Made by a program: the position numbers and the translations under genes. From assembly GCA_947628965.1 (NCBI GenBank), contig CANRBV010000001.1:1-41224 (forward strand): DNA of 41,224 bases, in the 5' to 3' direction. The stretch's first letter is position 1. Each line of letters opens with the position of its first letter. This DNA comes from an uncultured Bacilli bacterium. Its GTDB lineage: Bacteria; Bacillota_I; Bacilli_A; RF39; UBA660. Of this stretch, positions 1 through 8,329 are shown piece after piece. The notes beneath the pieces are model-generated. The model was not told where the DNA came from. It made no database searches and saw nothing but the letters and a program-made list of their open reading frames with translations.

Positions 1-12
1 AGTCTTGTAATT

Positions 13-74
13 CCACTCGTCTAACGAGTGGATTTTTGATGGCTTGCCCATAGCAAGCCACACCCTTAAAGGTG
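13..74. other. Three tandem hairpins at window edge
   Basis: Three short inverted repeats follow each other: an 8-bp stem with a 3-nt loop at 13-31 (CCACTCGT/ACGAGTGG), an 8-bp stem at 40-60 (TGGCTTGC/GCAAGCCA) and a 4-bp stem at 61-74. None has a following T-run on the + strand. They could be the end of an IS200/IS605-type element or of a structured RNA lying outside the window. I cannot assign a family. Confidence 0.4.
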
Positions 75-77
75 ATT

Positions 78-99
78 AAAAAAACCTTTTTTCAAAGGA
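78..99 (-). terminator. Terminator after tRNA-Glu
   Basis: Read on the minus strand, a CCTTT/AAAGG stem with a GAAA-type loop is followed by seven T residues, just downstream of the CCA end of tRNA-Glu. Confidence 0.6.
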
Positions 100-114
100 C
101 TTTAAAAAACAAAT

Positions 115-191
115 TGGTAGCCTGTACGGGTTTCGAACCCGTGAATACCACCTTGAGAGGGTGGCGTGTTAAACCCCTTCACCAACAGGCC
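115..191 (-). tRNA. tRNA-Glu (CUC)
   Basis: Complete minus-strand cloverleaf with encoded CCA (115-117). The acceptor is GGCCTGT/ACAGGCT, the anticodon stem is CCACC/GGTGG and the loop is CTCTCAA, giving anticodon CTC. The T-loop is GTTCGAAC. The body matches tRNA-Glu. A CTC isoacceptor, rather than the usual TTC, is notable in so A+T-rich a genome. Confidence 0.93.
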
Positions 192-195
192 AAGA

Positions 196-224
196 AAAAG
201 TGTCACTTTTTTAGTAACACTACT
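196..224 (-). terminator. Terminator of the NAGPA-domain gene
   Basis: On the minus strand AGTGTTACT pairs with AGTGACACT across an A-rich loop and is followed by TTTTT. It lies about 20 bp past the stop at 243 and directly before tRNA-Glu. Confidence 0.6.
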
Positions 225-242
225 AGTCTATCATAAAATATT

Positions 243-1535
243 TTATTTGACAATAAAAGAACTGACAATTGGTCTTGTGACATGTGAGCCACTTCCATTT
301 ACTATATCATTAATATAACAATATTCTTTAAGGCAGTGACTTTTCATTTCTTTTTCTGTAATATATTTGCTAGCTTCATTTTTAGGCAACACGAGTACAC
401 TTGATGTTCCACCATCTAAGTTGGCAGCATTCACTGCTCCATAATTTGCCATTATATTTGTTAAGTCCAACATGGTTGCTCCAGGAACCGTTACTTTTCT
501 TCCATCAAGTACTAAAAAAAGCACAATTCCATCCGCTCTTTGCCCAATCGCCGTTCTAGGAGCGTTTCCCCATCCGCCATTTCCTTTTATAAAGCTTCTC
601 TTTCCATTTACGATTAAAAATGGTCCAAAAGAAACAGCATCTCTTACCTTTTTTTCTTTTGCTTCTTTTGCATTCATCTTACCAAGAATTAACTTGTTTT
701 CTTCTGTAAAACCTATAAGTCCTCCTGAACGATCGTATCCTTTATTGGATAATACTTTGCCATTTTGTATTAATACTCCTTCTGGAGTTCCACCACTTCC
801 ACGATTATTAGGATCAGAAAATCCTCCACCATTAATAGCCAAAATTGCTTCATAATTGGCAGCCATCTCTGTGACATATTGTCCTCTATTATTTAAGTAT
901 TTTGTTGTACCTACCGAAATCCTTGAGGGGTCATAAATTACAGCCATATAGCCTTCATAGTTTTTCCCAGAAATAGGAATAATTTTATAATTTACGTGTA
1001 TATCCTCAACAGTAAAAATTTCTTTTTCAAATTCATTCTCATAATAATCTTTGTTAAAGTTTTTTCGAATCTCAATTAAATTTAAATTCGTTTCTTCCTC
1101 TATTTCAATCAATTTATTTGCTTCTAAAACCGTATCTATTTCATTTTTACTATAAAACCAAGTAGCAAAATAACGATGATTCATGGTGGTCATTGCTGAA
1201 GAAATAAGCCAATCTCGAAAAAATGAAAATGGCCCATATAGAAGTAATAAAAAAAAACTTGCTCCAATAATTTCTACGCTTATAATTGAGCCGAAAATAA
1301 TTTTGTTCTTTTTTGACATTTTATCTTTTTCTTTTGACTTTTTTGTTTTAAATAGAATGAAAATGCTTGTTACAAATAATGATGCAACAAAAAACCCAAG
1401 TAAAAATAAAATATAATGAAACCAAATAGGTATGAATTCATGACTATGAAATCCAATAATTAAAAGAACCATTATTATTGGTATTAAAATACTTGTTAGG
1501 TATAATAGGAAACATCCTTTTTTATAATTTTTCAT
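243..1535 (-). CDS. Membrane-anchored phosphodiester glycosidase (NAGPA-domain) protein
   Basis: This 430-residue protein has three hydrophobic segments in its first 105 residues (about 8-29, 38-62 and 80-105). A C-terminal half from about residue 190 follows and carries NAGPA/phosphodiester glycosidase hallmarks: an INGGGF motif, a GTPEGV turn, APRTAIG, and a final NLDGGTSS. In bacteria this family (uncovering-enzyme-like, PF09992 type) is thought to act on glycan or cell-wall phosphodiesters outside the cell, which fits the membrane anchor here. The substrate is unknown. The start has AAGGGA upstream of the ATG. It lies 55 bp after the Lys-rich membrane-protein gene on the same strand, probably co-transcribed, and a terminator hairpin follows. 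Confidence 0.82.
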   Translation of the reverse strand: MKNYKKGCFLLYLTSILIPIIMVLLIIGFHSHEFIPIWFHYILFLLGFFVASLFVTSIFILFKTKKSKEKDKMSKKNKIIFGSIISVEIIGASFFLLLLYGPFSFFRDWLISSAMTTMNHRYFATWFYSKNEIDTVLEANKLIEIEEETNLNLIEIRKNFNKDYYENEFEKEIFTVEDIHVNYKIIPISGKNYEGYMAVIYDPSRISVGTTKYLNNRGQYVTEMAANYEAILAINGGGFSDPNNRGSGGTPEGVLIQNGKVLSNKGYDRSGGLIGFTEENKLILGKMNAKEAKEKKVRDAVSFGPFLIVNGKRSFIKGNGGWGNAPRTAIGQRADGIVLFLVLDGRKVTVPGATMLDLTNIMANYGAVNAANLDGGTSSVLVLPKNEASKYITEKEMKSHCLKEYCYINDIVNGSGSHVTRPIVSSFIVK

Positions 1536-1590
1536 GTAATATCCCTTTTCCTTTATTAATCATACCATATTTATATAGTAAAAATCTACA

Positions 1591-2883
1591 TTATTCCTCT
1601 ATTATATCGAGTAGATAATAGGTTTCATATTTTTTTCCGTTAACCTTCAATTTTTCTCCGTTATAAGCATATAATTTATGATTTGAAATAATTAAATGTT
1701 CAAATATATAAGCGACAATACTTTTGTTGTCTTTATTGTTTTGATCTCTTGTTCCATCATAAGAAATCACATATTTACCTTCTTTAGTATATTCTACATC
1801 TGTAATCAAAACTGCTCCATTACTATTTTTAGTTACTATACGCAATGTACTTGGTATATTATTTTTTACATTATCCATAAAATTTATATAAGCTTCTTTA
1901 TTATAAACTTTATTATCTTTAATAACATAATTGCCATCTTTTATAGCATCTTCCAAAGAAAAATCACTTGGTAAAAGTTCTAATTTTTTAAATTTTGTAT
2001 CAATATCGCATGAATTTCCATTACCATAATTTAAGAGAATTTGATTAAATAGAATTCCTTGTTTTATATTATAATCTGTGATGGTATAATTCTCATTTTC
2101 ATTATAATAATAAGTATTACCATCACAATTCAAAACTTCATAATTTTTTAAAATATTTTCCATATCTTTTTTTAAAGCCCAAACACTTCTTAAAGAGCTA
2201 AAGGTAGCCGTATAACTACAACATTCTTCTTTTAATTTTAAAAATTTAGGCATTTCTAAATTTTTATTAGAAGCTTCTGAAAAATAAGAACGTTTTCCAT
2301 AGGGAATCATCAACAAAACAGCTAAGAAAATACAAGTAAGAGAAATAAAAATTAATTTTTTATTTTTTGAAGTAGGAATTACTCCTTTTTTAACTTGTTC
2401 TTTTTGCTTTGCTTGTCTAATTTTCTTTTTATTTTTTTGCCATTTTTTTACATCTTTTTTTATCTTTTTATATTTTGTTTTTAAAGTTTTAATAAAAGCA
2501 GTCCATTTTTGGCTTATTTTTTGCTTTATTTCTTTTTTATCCTTTTTTTGAACTTGTTTTCCTTTCTTTGCTGGTCCTGTAATAATCTTAATAGGTTCTT
2601 CTTTTGCCGTTTCTATTTTTTTATCTAAAGATGTTTTTATTTCTTGTTTAGGAACAATTTTTACTTTTGGCGTCGATGTTTTAGTAGATGTTGGTGTACT
2701 TTTTTTAGTAAAAGTTGTTTTTTTAGATTTAGAAATTTCTGAATTTTTTGAAGATGTATTTTTTTTAGCTGGAACTGTTTTCTTTGGAGTAGAGCTTTTT
2801 TTCAAATTACTAGAATTTCCCTGTTTTTTTTTAGTTGTCTGACCTTTCGCTTTCGTTTGTGCCTTTTTTTTATTTTCTGCCAT
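1591..2883 (-). CDS. Lys-rich bitopic membrane protein of unknown function
   Basis: I do not recognise this 430-residue protein. Residues 1-175 are extremely rich in Lys, Ser and Thr with repeated KKxx blocks and PKK motifs, so are probably disordered and positively charged. One membrane segment lies at about 178-197 (ending LLMIPYG). Residues 200-430 form a mixed-composition domain with several Cys residues, probably outside the cell. The topology (long basic cytoplasmic tail, one TM, extracytoplasmic domain) could suit nucleic-acid or anionic-surface association, but that is inference. AGAGGG precedes the ATG. It lies between gltX and the NAGPA-domain gene on the same strand. Confidence 0.7.
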   Translation of the reverse strand: MAENKKKAQTKAKGQTTKKKQGNSSNLKKSSTPKKTVPAKKNTSSKNSEISKSKKTTFTKKSTPTSTKTSTPKVKIVPKQEIKTSLDKKIETAKEEPIKIITGPAKKGKQVQKKDKKEIKQKISQKWTAFIKTLKTKYKKIKKDVKKWQKNKKKIRQAKQKEQVKKGVIPTSKNKKLIFISLTCIFLAVLLMIPYGKRSYFSEASNKNLEMPKFLKLKEECCSYTATFSSLRSVWALKKDMENILKNYEVLNCDGNTYYYNENENYTITDYNIKQGILFNQILLNYGNGNSCDIDTKFKKLELLPSDFSLEDAIKDGNYVIKDNKVYNKEAYINFMDNVKNNIPSTLRIVTKNSNGAVLITDVEYTKEGKYVISYDGTRDQNNKDNKSIVAYIFEHLIISNHKLYAYNGEKLKVNGKKYETYYLLDIIEE

Positions 2884-2927
2884 TTTTAAACCCTCTTTTC
2901 TTAAAAGCTATTATAAAAAAAAGAAGC

Positions 2928-4580
2928 TTATTTTGCAACAATTTTGTCGAATCTTGTCAAAACTTTTTCGCTTCCTAATATTTGCATAATACTATAAAGA
3001 TCTGGAGTCGTAGTAAGTGTTGTAAGAGCAATACGAATAATATTCGTTACATCCACGATACTTCCTTTATAAGGTTCTGGATTTTCTTTATAGGCTTTTA
3101 CGTTTGTGGCATACCCTAATTCTTCGCACATTTCTTTTATTTTATTAAACCATTGTTCTTGCGTATCTTCTTCTTTATAAATATCTTTATAGCAATTTAA
3201 GATCTTTTTTACTTCTTCTAAATCATATTCTAAAAAATCAACTTTAGAACCTAGAAAATATTCATCATACATATACCAAGTTTTTTCTTTAATCTCACTA
3301 TAATAGGTATAGTCTTTACGAGGCTTCTTTTGTTCTCTTTCAATATTATAAATTTTCATCGAATAATCTTTATATTTTGTTAAAAGGTTATAAAACTCTG
3401 TATCGTATTTTTGACTCCAACGAAGGACACCTTCGTATACCTCTTCTTTGGTTAAATGACTAATGTAATTTTTAGAGATATTATCAAGTTTATCTAAATC
3501 AAACAAAGCTCCACTAGCACTCATCTTTTTAGGTGAAAAAGTAAATTCCGTAAAGTGAGCATCAGGATGTCCTTCTCTCCATGCTTCATAGTTGGAATTG
3601 GCAATCGTCATAATGGCTTCGATTAAAGCAAGAGCAGGGTATCCTTTTTCTTCGTAGTAATTCATTCTTGCTTCTGGGTCTAGTCTTTTGGAAATTTTAC
3701 GAATACTATCCCCATCCTTTTTTAAGATTAAAGGAATATGAATATACTTAGGCATTTGAAAACCAAACGTTTTAAATAACTCATAATGAATGGGAATCGA
3801 ACTTACCCATTCTTGTCCACGTACAACGTGAGTGGTGTGCATTAAATGGTCATCTACAAGGTGGGCAAAGTGATAAGTTGGAAGACCATCTTTACTTTTC
3901 ATAATTGGAATATCTAAATCGTTTTCAGGTAACTCCATTTCTCCAAAGGCTAAATCATTAAACTTAAATTTACGATTAAAGTCTCCACTACTTTTTAAAC
4001 GAATGGTATACGCTTCTCCATTTTTAATACGTTCAATTGCTTCTTCTACAGGTAAATCACGATACTTGGCATATCTTCCATAAATGCCAATTCTTCTTTT
4101 ATCTTTCGCTTGTCCTTCACGAATGGCGTCCATTTCTTCTTGCGTTAAGAAGCAAGGATAAGCTTTTCCTTCCCGAACTAAGTGTTTAATAAACGTTTGA
4201 TAGATTTCTTTTCTTTCCGATTGGATATAAGGGGCATACTCTCCTTTGGTTTCGTTTGTATCACGATATTCATATTCATCTGGTTTCATATCATAGTATT
4301 CTAAAATATGACGAATGTACTCTACAGCTCCTTCTACTTCACGAGAAGTATCTGTATCTTCGTTTCTTAAGTAAAATATACCTCCACTATTTTTAGCAAT
4401 CACATAATCAATGGTTGCTGCTAAGAAGTTCCCAATGTGCATAAATCCTGTTGGACTTGGAGCATAACGCGTAACTTTGGCGTTTTCTCCTAGATTTCTT
4501 TTTGGATACATTTCTTCATACTCTTCAATTGTTTTTGTTATATTTGGAAATATCAAGTTTGCTAAATCTTCTCTATTCAT
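2928..4580 (-). CDS. gltX: Glutamyl-tRNA synthetase
   Basis: Class I aminoacyl-tRNA synthetase that charges tRNA-Glu in the cytoplasm. The HIGH signature appears as HIGN at residues 48-51 after APSPTG, and the KMSKS-like loop as KISKR followed by LDPEARM. The length is about 550 residues, longer than the roughly 480 of typical GltX; clostridial-type forms have a similar N-terminal extension. With no GlnRS or GatCAB in the window, it cannot be told whether it is discriminating. AAAGGTGG precedes the ATG, which lies 2 bp after the stop of the cyclophilin gene, so AlkD, cyclophilin and gltX form a tight operon. Confidence 0.95.
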   Translation of the reverse strand: MNREDLANLIFPNITKTIEEYEEMYPKRNLGENAKVTRYAPSPTGFMHIGNFLAATIDYVIAKNSGGIFYLRNEDTDTSREVEGAVEYIRHILEYYDMKPDEYEYRDTNETKGEYAPYIQSERKEIYQTFIKHLVREGKAYPCFLTQEEMDAIREGQAKDKRRIGIYGRYAKYRDLPVEEAIERIKNGEAYTIRLKSSGDFNRKFKFNDLAFGEMELPENDLDIPIMKSKDGLPTYHFAHLVDDHLMHTTHVVRGQEWVSSIPIHYELFKTFGFQMPKYIHIPLILKKDGDSIRKISKRLDPEARMNYYEEKGYPALALIEAIMTIANSNYEAWREGHPDAHFTEFTFSPKKMSASGALFDLDKLDNISKNYISHLTKEEVYEGVLRWSQKYDTEFYNLLTKYKDYSMKIYNIEREQKKPRKDYTYYSEIKEKTWYMYDEYFLGSKVDFLEYDLEEVKKILNCYKDIYKEEDTQEQWFNKIKEMCEELGYATNVKAYKENPEPYKGSIVDVTNIIRIALTTLTTTPDLYSIMQILGSEKVLTRFDKIVAK

Positions 4581-4582
4581 TT

Positions 4583-5200
4583 TTACCCGACCACCTTTAT
4601 AAATTCCATACTTAAAATTTTAATGTCTTTAATTGGTTTATCACTATTATTTGTTACAACCGATGCAATTTCATCTACTACATCCATTCCTGCAATAACA
4701 CGACCAAACGCTGCGTAAGAACCATCTAAATTTGCTGTATTTTGATTGTTTTTAAGAACAATAAAAAACTGACTACTGGCACTATCCATACTTATACTAT
4801 TACGAGCCATAGAAACAACTCCACGTTCATGTTTTAAAGTATTTTCTATTCCATTTTCTTGAAATTCCCCTTTTATCGTACTGGCACTTCTTCCTAAACT
4901 CGTTCCATCTCCTGCTTGAATTACAAAATCTCTTACGACGCGATGAAAAATTGTATCATTATAGAAATCACTTTCCACTAGTTTTTGAAAGTTTTCTACT
5001 GTAATAGGGGCAACATTTGGATACAATTCGATGATAATTTTTTTCTCATTTTCTAAATTCATTACCACATTATTGGTCTTTTTATTTGTTTCTTGATAAG
5101 TAATGTTTTCATACGTCTTTTCTTCACTTAAAACTTCTTTTCCACAACCTGTTATAAAAAAGAACCCAAAAAGAACTACTAAAATCTGCCACTTCTTCAT
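4583..5200 (-). CDS. Cyclophilin-type peptidyl-prolyl isomerase lipoprotein
   Basis: This 205-residue secreted lipoprotein has a signal segment (about 5-18) and lipobox ITGC with Cys19 as the predicted lipidated residue. The body is a cyclophilin: TIFHRVV with the catalytic Arg, DFVIQAGDGT, SQFFIV and AAFGRVIAGMDVVD. It should help fold exported proteins on the outer face of the membrane. AAGGAGG lies upstream, and the ATG overlaps the upstream AlkD stop by four bases (ATGA), indicating translational coupling. Confidence 0.92.
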   Translation of the reverse strand: MKKWQILVVLFGFFFITGCGKEVLSEEKTYENITYQETNKKTNNVVMNLENEKKIIIELYPNVAPITVENFQKLVESDFYNDTIFHRVVRDFVIQAGDGTSLGRSASTIKGEFQENGIENTLKHERGVVSMARNSISMDSASSQFFIVLKNNQNTANLDGSYAAFGRVIAGMDVVDEIASVVTNNSDKPIKDIKILSMEFIKVVG

Positions 5201-5904
5201 TTTACTTTCCTCCTTAAACTTTCTACAAACTCTTTATCTTCTTGCTTTACGCGAAAACTCTCTTTTATTTTACTAATCGTTTTGTTAAAAGTAAATGTAT
5301 TTATGCGACTTTTTAATAAATAAGCTAAAGTTTCTTCTTTATATCGAATAAAACATTCACACAAAAGCCAAGCAATAGCCATATTGACATAATAAGAATC
5401 CACCGTTATTTCTTCAATTAAAGAAAAGATTTTTTCCAAATAATCCAAACTAATAAAATAGTTTAAAAAAATTACCAGTGCTACTCTTATTTTAAAGACT
5501 TCTTTTGCTTTTACAAATTCTTTAAAGTAAGAGAACCAAAAAGGTTTATCTTGTTTCACAATTTTTAAACTAGCACAAAAGCCATCACAAATTTCCCAAT
5601 TATCAATTAAATCGATATATTGAGGCAAATACTTTACTAAAGTTTCTTTTTCTTTAAGGCTTGCTAAAACAAAACCTTCAATCATGATTTCTTCGTGATA
5701 TTTATGTTTGGTAACTTTTAAAAATGAGGCAACATCACTTTTGGCTATTTCTTTAGCAATTCGTCTATTTACTGGAATACGTATTCCTAGTATTTCATAT
5801 TTCGTTTGAACTAATTTTTCTTGGAATTTTTGATATGAAACATCCTGATTCTTTTTTAAATAGCTTCGAAATTCCTCATAACTTTCTTTTGTCCACTTAT
5901 TCAT
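5197..5904 (-). CDS. AlkD-like DNA alkylation repair protein
   Basis: A 235-residue helical-repeat protein of the AlkC/AlkD DNA glycosylase superfamily. Family features include the N-terminal GIRIPVNRRIAKE segment, EEIMIEGFVLA, IDLIDNWEICDGFC and the YVNMAIAWLLCECF repeat. The family excises alkylated purines using HEAT-like repeats. It heads the operon with the cyclophilin and gltX genes. A tiny ORF precedes it (see 5926-5976). Confidence 0.88.
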   Translation of the reverse strand: MNKWTKESYEEFRSYLKKNQDVSYQKFQEKLVQTKYEILGIRIPVNRRIAKEIAKSDVASFLKVTKHKYHEEIMIEGFVLASLKEKETLVKYLPQYIDLIDNWEICDGFCASLKIVKQDKPFWFSYFKEFVKAKEVFKIRVALVIFLNYFISLDYLEKIFSLIEEITVDSYYVNMAIAWLLCECFIRYKEETLAYLLKSRINTFTFNKTISKIKESFRVKQEDKEFVESLRRKVK

Positions 5905-5925
5905 ATTTTCTACCTAAAATGCTTC

Positions 5926-5976
5926 TTAAAATACCTCTATAGGGAAATAAAAGCCTCCAATAAATTTCTTTTCCAT
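5926..5976 (-). CDS. Possible 16-residue leader peptide before AlkD
   Basis: ATG at 5976 has a good GAGGAG site 6-7 bases upstream and opens a 16-codon frame (MEKKFIGGFYFPIEVF). After the stop, another phase stays open through ILRSILGRKYE and ends a few bases inside the AlkD start, so a single-base slip would fuse the two parts. It could be a small leader peptide, a frameshifted small gene coupled to AlkD, or chance. Confidence 0.3.
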   Translation of the reverse strand: MEKKFIGGFYFPIEVF

Positions 5977-6039
5977 ACTATCTCCTCTAATTAGGGCTAT
6001 TATAACATATTCGAAATGTTATCTGCAAGAATTCCTATG

Positions 6040-6927
6040 TTACATCAGTTCTTGCTCTAAAACTAAATCTATATTATATTTTTCTTTTACTTCTTTTTTT
6101 ATAAATAAAATAAGTTCATAAATTTCTTTTCCTGTAGCATTTCCAGTATTTATAATAAAATTAGCATGTTTTTCACTTACCATTGCCCCACCAATTCTTT
6201 TTCCTTTAAGGCCTAAACTTTCGATAATCCTTCCAGCACTATCATTTGAAGGATTTATAAAGACACTGCCTGCATTTGGAAAATCAAGGGGTTGTTTGCT
6301 ATTTCTTATTTTATTATTTTCTTGAATTGTTTTTAAAATTTCCTTGGGATCTTTTTTTTCTAATTTTAAAGTTACTTCGATTACAATGTATTCTTTATGC
6401 TGTTTTAAAAAACTATTTCGATAAGAAAACATTAAGTCTTCATGAGATAATTCTTTTATTTTTAAATCTGGAGTAATTACTTTAACGCTTTTGACTACAG
6501 AAGAAATTTCTTGATGATGAGCACCTATATTCATTAAAACACTAGCCCCAACTAATCCAGGAATACCACAGGCAAACTCTAAGCCTGTATAACCCATATT
6601 CGATAATTTATTAACTAAAGAAATTAAATTGACTCCCGCTCCAACAATTATAGTATTCTTTTGAATTTCTATTTGATTAAAGCAATCTAGTTTTAAAATG
6701 GCACCATTAAATATTTCTTCTGTAAATAAGACATTAGAGCCATTGCCTAAAACTTTATAGGGGATATTTTCTTGTTTTAAAAAAGAAAGAAGTTGAATAA
6801 GTTTCTTACTATCTTTTGGATAAATTAAGTATTTGGCTATACAAGAAATTCGATAGGTATTGTATTTTTTTAGATCGACCAATTCTTTTATTTCACCAAT
6901 TTGTAATTGTTTTAACTTTTCATTCAT
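6040..6927 (-). CDS. murB: UDP-N-acetylenolpyruvoylglucosamine reductase
   Basis: FAD-dependent reductase that makes UDP-MurNAc, the second committed step of peptidoglycan synthesis. The 295-residue length and motifs fit MurB: KVLGNGSNVLF (FAD binding), GLEFACGIPGLVGASVLMN, the PNAGSVF segment with the catalytic Ser, and NFIINTGNATG. AAGAGGA precedes the ATG. It stands apart from murD (30576) with its own intergenic space on both sides. Confidence 0.95.
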   Translation of the reverse strand: MNEKLKQLQIGEIKELVDLKKYNTYRISCIAKYLIYPKDSKKLIQLLSFLKQENIPYKVLGNGSNVLFTEEIFNGAILKLDCFNQIEIQKNTIIVGAGVNLISLVNKLSNMGYTGLEFACGIPGLVGASVLMNIGAHHQEISSVVKSVKVITPDLKIKELSHEDLMFSYRNSFLKQHKEYIVIEVTLKLEKKDPKEILKTIQENNKIRNSKQPLDFPNAGSVFINPSNDSAGRIIESLGLKGKRIGGAMVSEKHANFIINTGNATGKEIYELILFIKKEVKEKYNIDLVLEQELM

Positions 6928-7083
6928 ATATTTCCTCTTATCCTATCTATTTTTTGTTCTTTTATCTCTCTTATTTTTATTATAAACAATTTTATTTCCT
7001 ATTTCTAGATGTGATAGTAAAAAAGTTTTTACATCCAATTATATTCTAAGAAAGAAAAAATACAACAAAAAAAGCCAAAAGAA

Positions 7084-7101
7084 AAAGACCTAGAGGTCTT
7101 T
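7084..7101 (-). terminator. Terminator of the coat-protein gene
   Basis: AAAGACC/GGTCTTT with a 4-nt loop, followed on the minus strand by TTTTTC. It overlaps the last base pairs of the coat-protein stop codon. Confidence 0.75.
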
Positions 7102-7534
7102 AAACACATTCAACAAATGTATCTGTTAGGCATCGAATTGCACAAATGCAATCTAAACTAATCGTAAAAAATGAACTAGTAGCTACATATGGATTTAAAC
7201 TTGTTGTATCGGGATTATCAGCAAGTACACGACAGGTACAACAATTTCCATCTACCTTTTCTACTCTAAAGACATTTGAGCAAGTTGTACTTGCATCTGT
7301 ACAAGTAGCTGTTGAATCTTTTGTAGTTGGCATACTCCAAGGAGTTCCGTTGCCACAACAAGTGTAAAGCATTATTGGTCTAGTATTACAAATAAGACAA
7401 TTAGGTCCACCGCCAAGCATTGGTCTATCGCAAGAATCTAAACAACTTTCTGGACAAGCATTTTGTTGAAGAACTAAAATAACATTTAGGATTTCAGCAA
7501 TACAACTTGTATTCTCTTGTTCTTTATTACACAT
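7100..7534 (-). CDS. CotY/CotZ-family spore coat protein
   Basis: A 144-residue Cys-rich protein resembling CotY/CotZ of the Bacillus spore crust: an N-terminal CxAEILNVILVLQ helix, paired Cys motifs (CPESCLDSCDRP, CLICNTRP, CCG, CCTC), a segment that could form a beta sheet, and a C-terminal CICAIRC. Members form disulphide-linked coat layers in the mother cell. I start it at the ATG at 7534, preceded by GGGTGA, rather than at the upstream in-frame ATG at 7603. A SigK-type promoter match lies just upstream (7565-7591), consistent with late mother-cell expression. Confidence 0.8.
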   Translation of the reverse strand: MCNKEQENTSCIAEILNVILVLQQNACPESCLDSCDRPMLGGGPNCLICNTRPIMLYTCCGNGTPWSMPTTKDSTATCTDASTTCSNVFRVEKVDGNCCTCRVLADNPDTTSLNPYVATSSFFTISLDCICAIRCLTDTFVECV

Positions 7535-7564
7535 ATCATTCACCCTTTCATGTATTCTCATTAA

Positions 7565-7591
7565 TAATTTATGAAAATTTATAAAAATAGT
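7565..7591 (-). promoter_or_regulatory. Candidate SigK promoter of the coat gene
   Basis: On the minus strand CATAAATTA (7565-7573) fits the SigK -10 consensus CATANNNTA exactly. An AC dinucleotide lies 16 bases upstream (7590-7591), at the usual -35 spacing. The location before a CotY/Z gene supports it. Confidence 0.55.
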
Positions 7592-7656
7592 TCTTAAATT
7601 CAAAAAGGTTTTAAAAAATCTTATTTTGTTGTATAATTAAATTAGGTGATTTAAAA

Positions 7657-7974
7657 ATGGCGACATGGCTACAATATCTAATTATTTTACTTATTTTAGG
7701 AATTATCTCATTAATTGTTATCAAATTAATGAAAAGAGACTTTAGCGTGGAAGCAAATAAATTAATTAATTATCTTGGTGGAAAAGAAAATATTATCAAT
7801 GCCGAATGTAACATGTCAAGATTTAAGGTTATTTTAAAAGATGTCTCCCTTGTCGATAAAGATGCTATCCAAAAATTAGGTGCTAAAGGAATTGTTGAAA
7901 TTGATAATCAATTAAAAATTATATTTGGAAAAAATGCCCGTCAATTAAAGAAATATATTGATGATCTTATTTAG
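7657..7974 (+). CDS. Membrane-anchored orphan PTS EIIB (glucose family) domain
   Basis: A 105-residue protein: one N-terminal membrane segment (about 5-24), then a glucose-family EIIB domain (GGKENI..., INAEC with Cys51 as the phospho-acceptor, KVILKD, KLGAKGIVEI, IIFGKNARQLK). EIIB normally passes phosphate from EIIA to a sugar held by EIIC. Here there is no EIIC or EIIA nearby, so it may act with a transporter elsewhere or as a phosphorylation-dependent regulator. GTATAAT is followed by AGGTGA before the ATG. The gene converges on the next gene and shares a terminator palindrome. Confidence 0.8.
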   Translation: MATWLQYLIILLILGIISLIVIKLMKRDFSVEANKLINYLGGKENIINAECNMSRFKVILKDVSLVDKDAIQKLGAKGIVEIDNQLKIIFGKNARQLKKYIDDLI

Positions 7975-7993
7975 TGTAAATTTACACTTTTTT
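7973..7993 (+). terminator. Terminator between convergent genes
   Basis: The palindrome AGTGTAAATTTACACT (7973-7988) is followed by a run of Ts on the + strand. It spans the stop codons of both convergent genes. Confidence 0.6.
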
Positions 7994-8272
7994 TATGTCT
8001 AAAATAGTATCTATATTAATTTTTTCTCCATCCAAAGTTAAAAGATTATTATAACTTAATCCAACAACTTCAACTATTTTCACACCATTTTTGGTTGTCA
8101 ATTTTACCTTTGTTTTATAAACATGATCTTTCGCATTAAAAAGTTCATTAATTTCTTTTATGGTTAAAGGACTTGTACGCATACCTTCCTCGTTGCTATC
8201 AAAAACCTCTTCGTTATTGTTTAGTTTTTTCTCTATAGGTACTGGGTAAACACTTGGTAATTTTTTATTCAT
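7982..8272 (-). CDS. Small hypothetical protein
   Basis: A 96-residue cytoplasmic protein I do not recognise. The N-terminal 40 residues are polar and Pro/Asn-rich. The C-terminal half (KTKVKLTTKNGVKIVEVVGLSYNNLLTLDGEKINIDTI has a beta-strand pattern) looks like a small beta barrel. I choose the start at 8272 because GGGAGG sits seven bases upstream, rather than the ATG at 8320. It diverges from the SEDS gene with about 57 bp between starts. Confidence 0.65.
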   Translation of the reverse strand: MNKKLPSVYPVPIEKKLNNNEEVFDSNEEGMRTSPLTIKEINELFNAKDHVYKTKVKLTTKNGVKIVEVVGLSYNNLLTLDGEKINIDTILDIKKV

Positions 8273-8329
8273 ATAGAACACCTCCCTACATTTTATGATT
8301 TTTTTCATATTTTGTTGCATACTAAAAAT

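Noticed and set aside
1-99. tmRNA, 6S or RNase P RNA end at the left edge
   Set aside because: None of the conserved signatures of these RNAs is visible in the hairpins; only an element end or unknown RNA remains possible.
472-855. Open frame opposite the NAGPA-domain gene (also 1183-1416, 1696-1974)
   Set aside because: It is antisense to well-supported genes, rich in Pro/Leu/Phe from the complementary strand, and has no ribosome-binding site.
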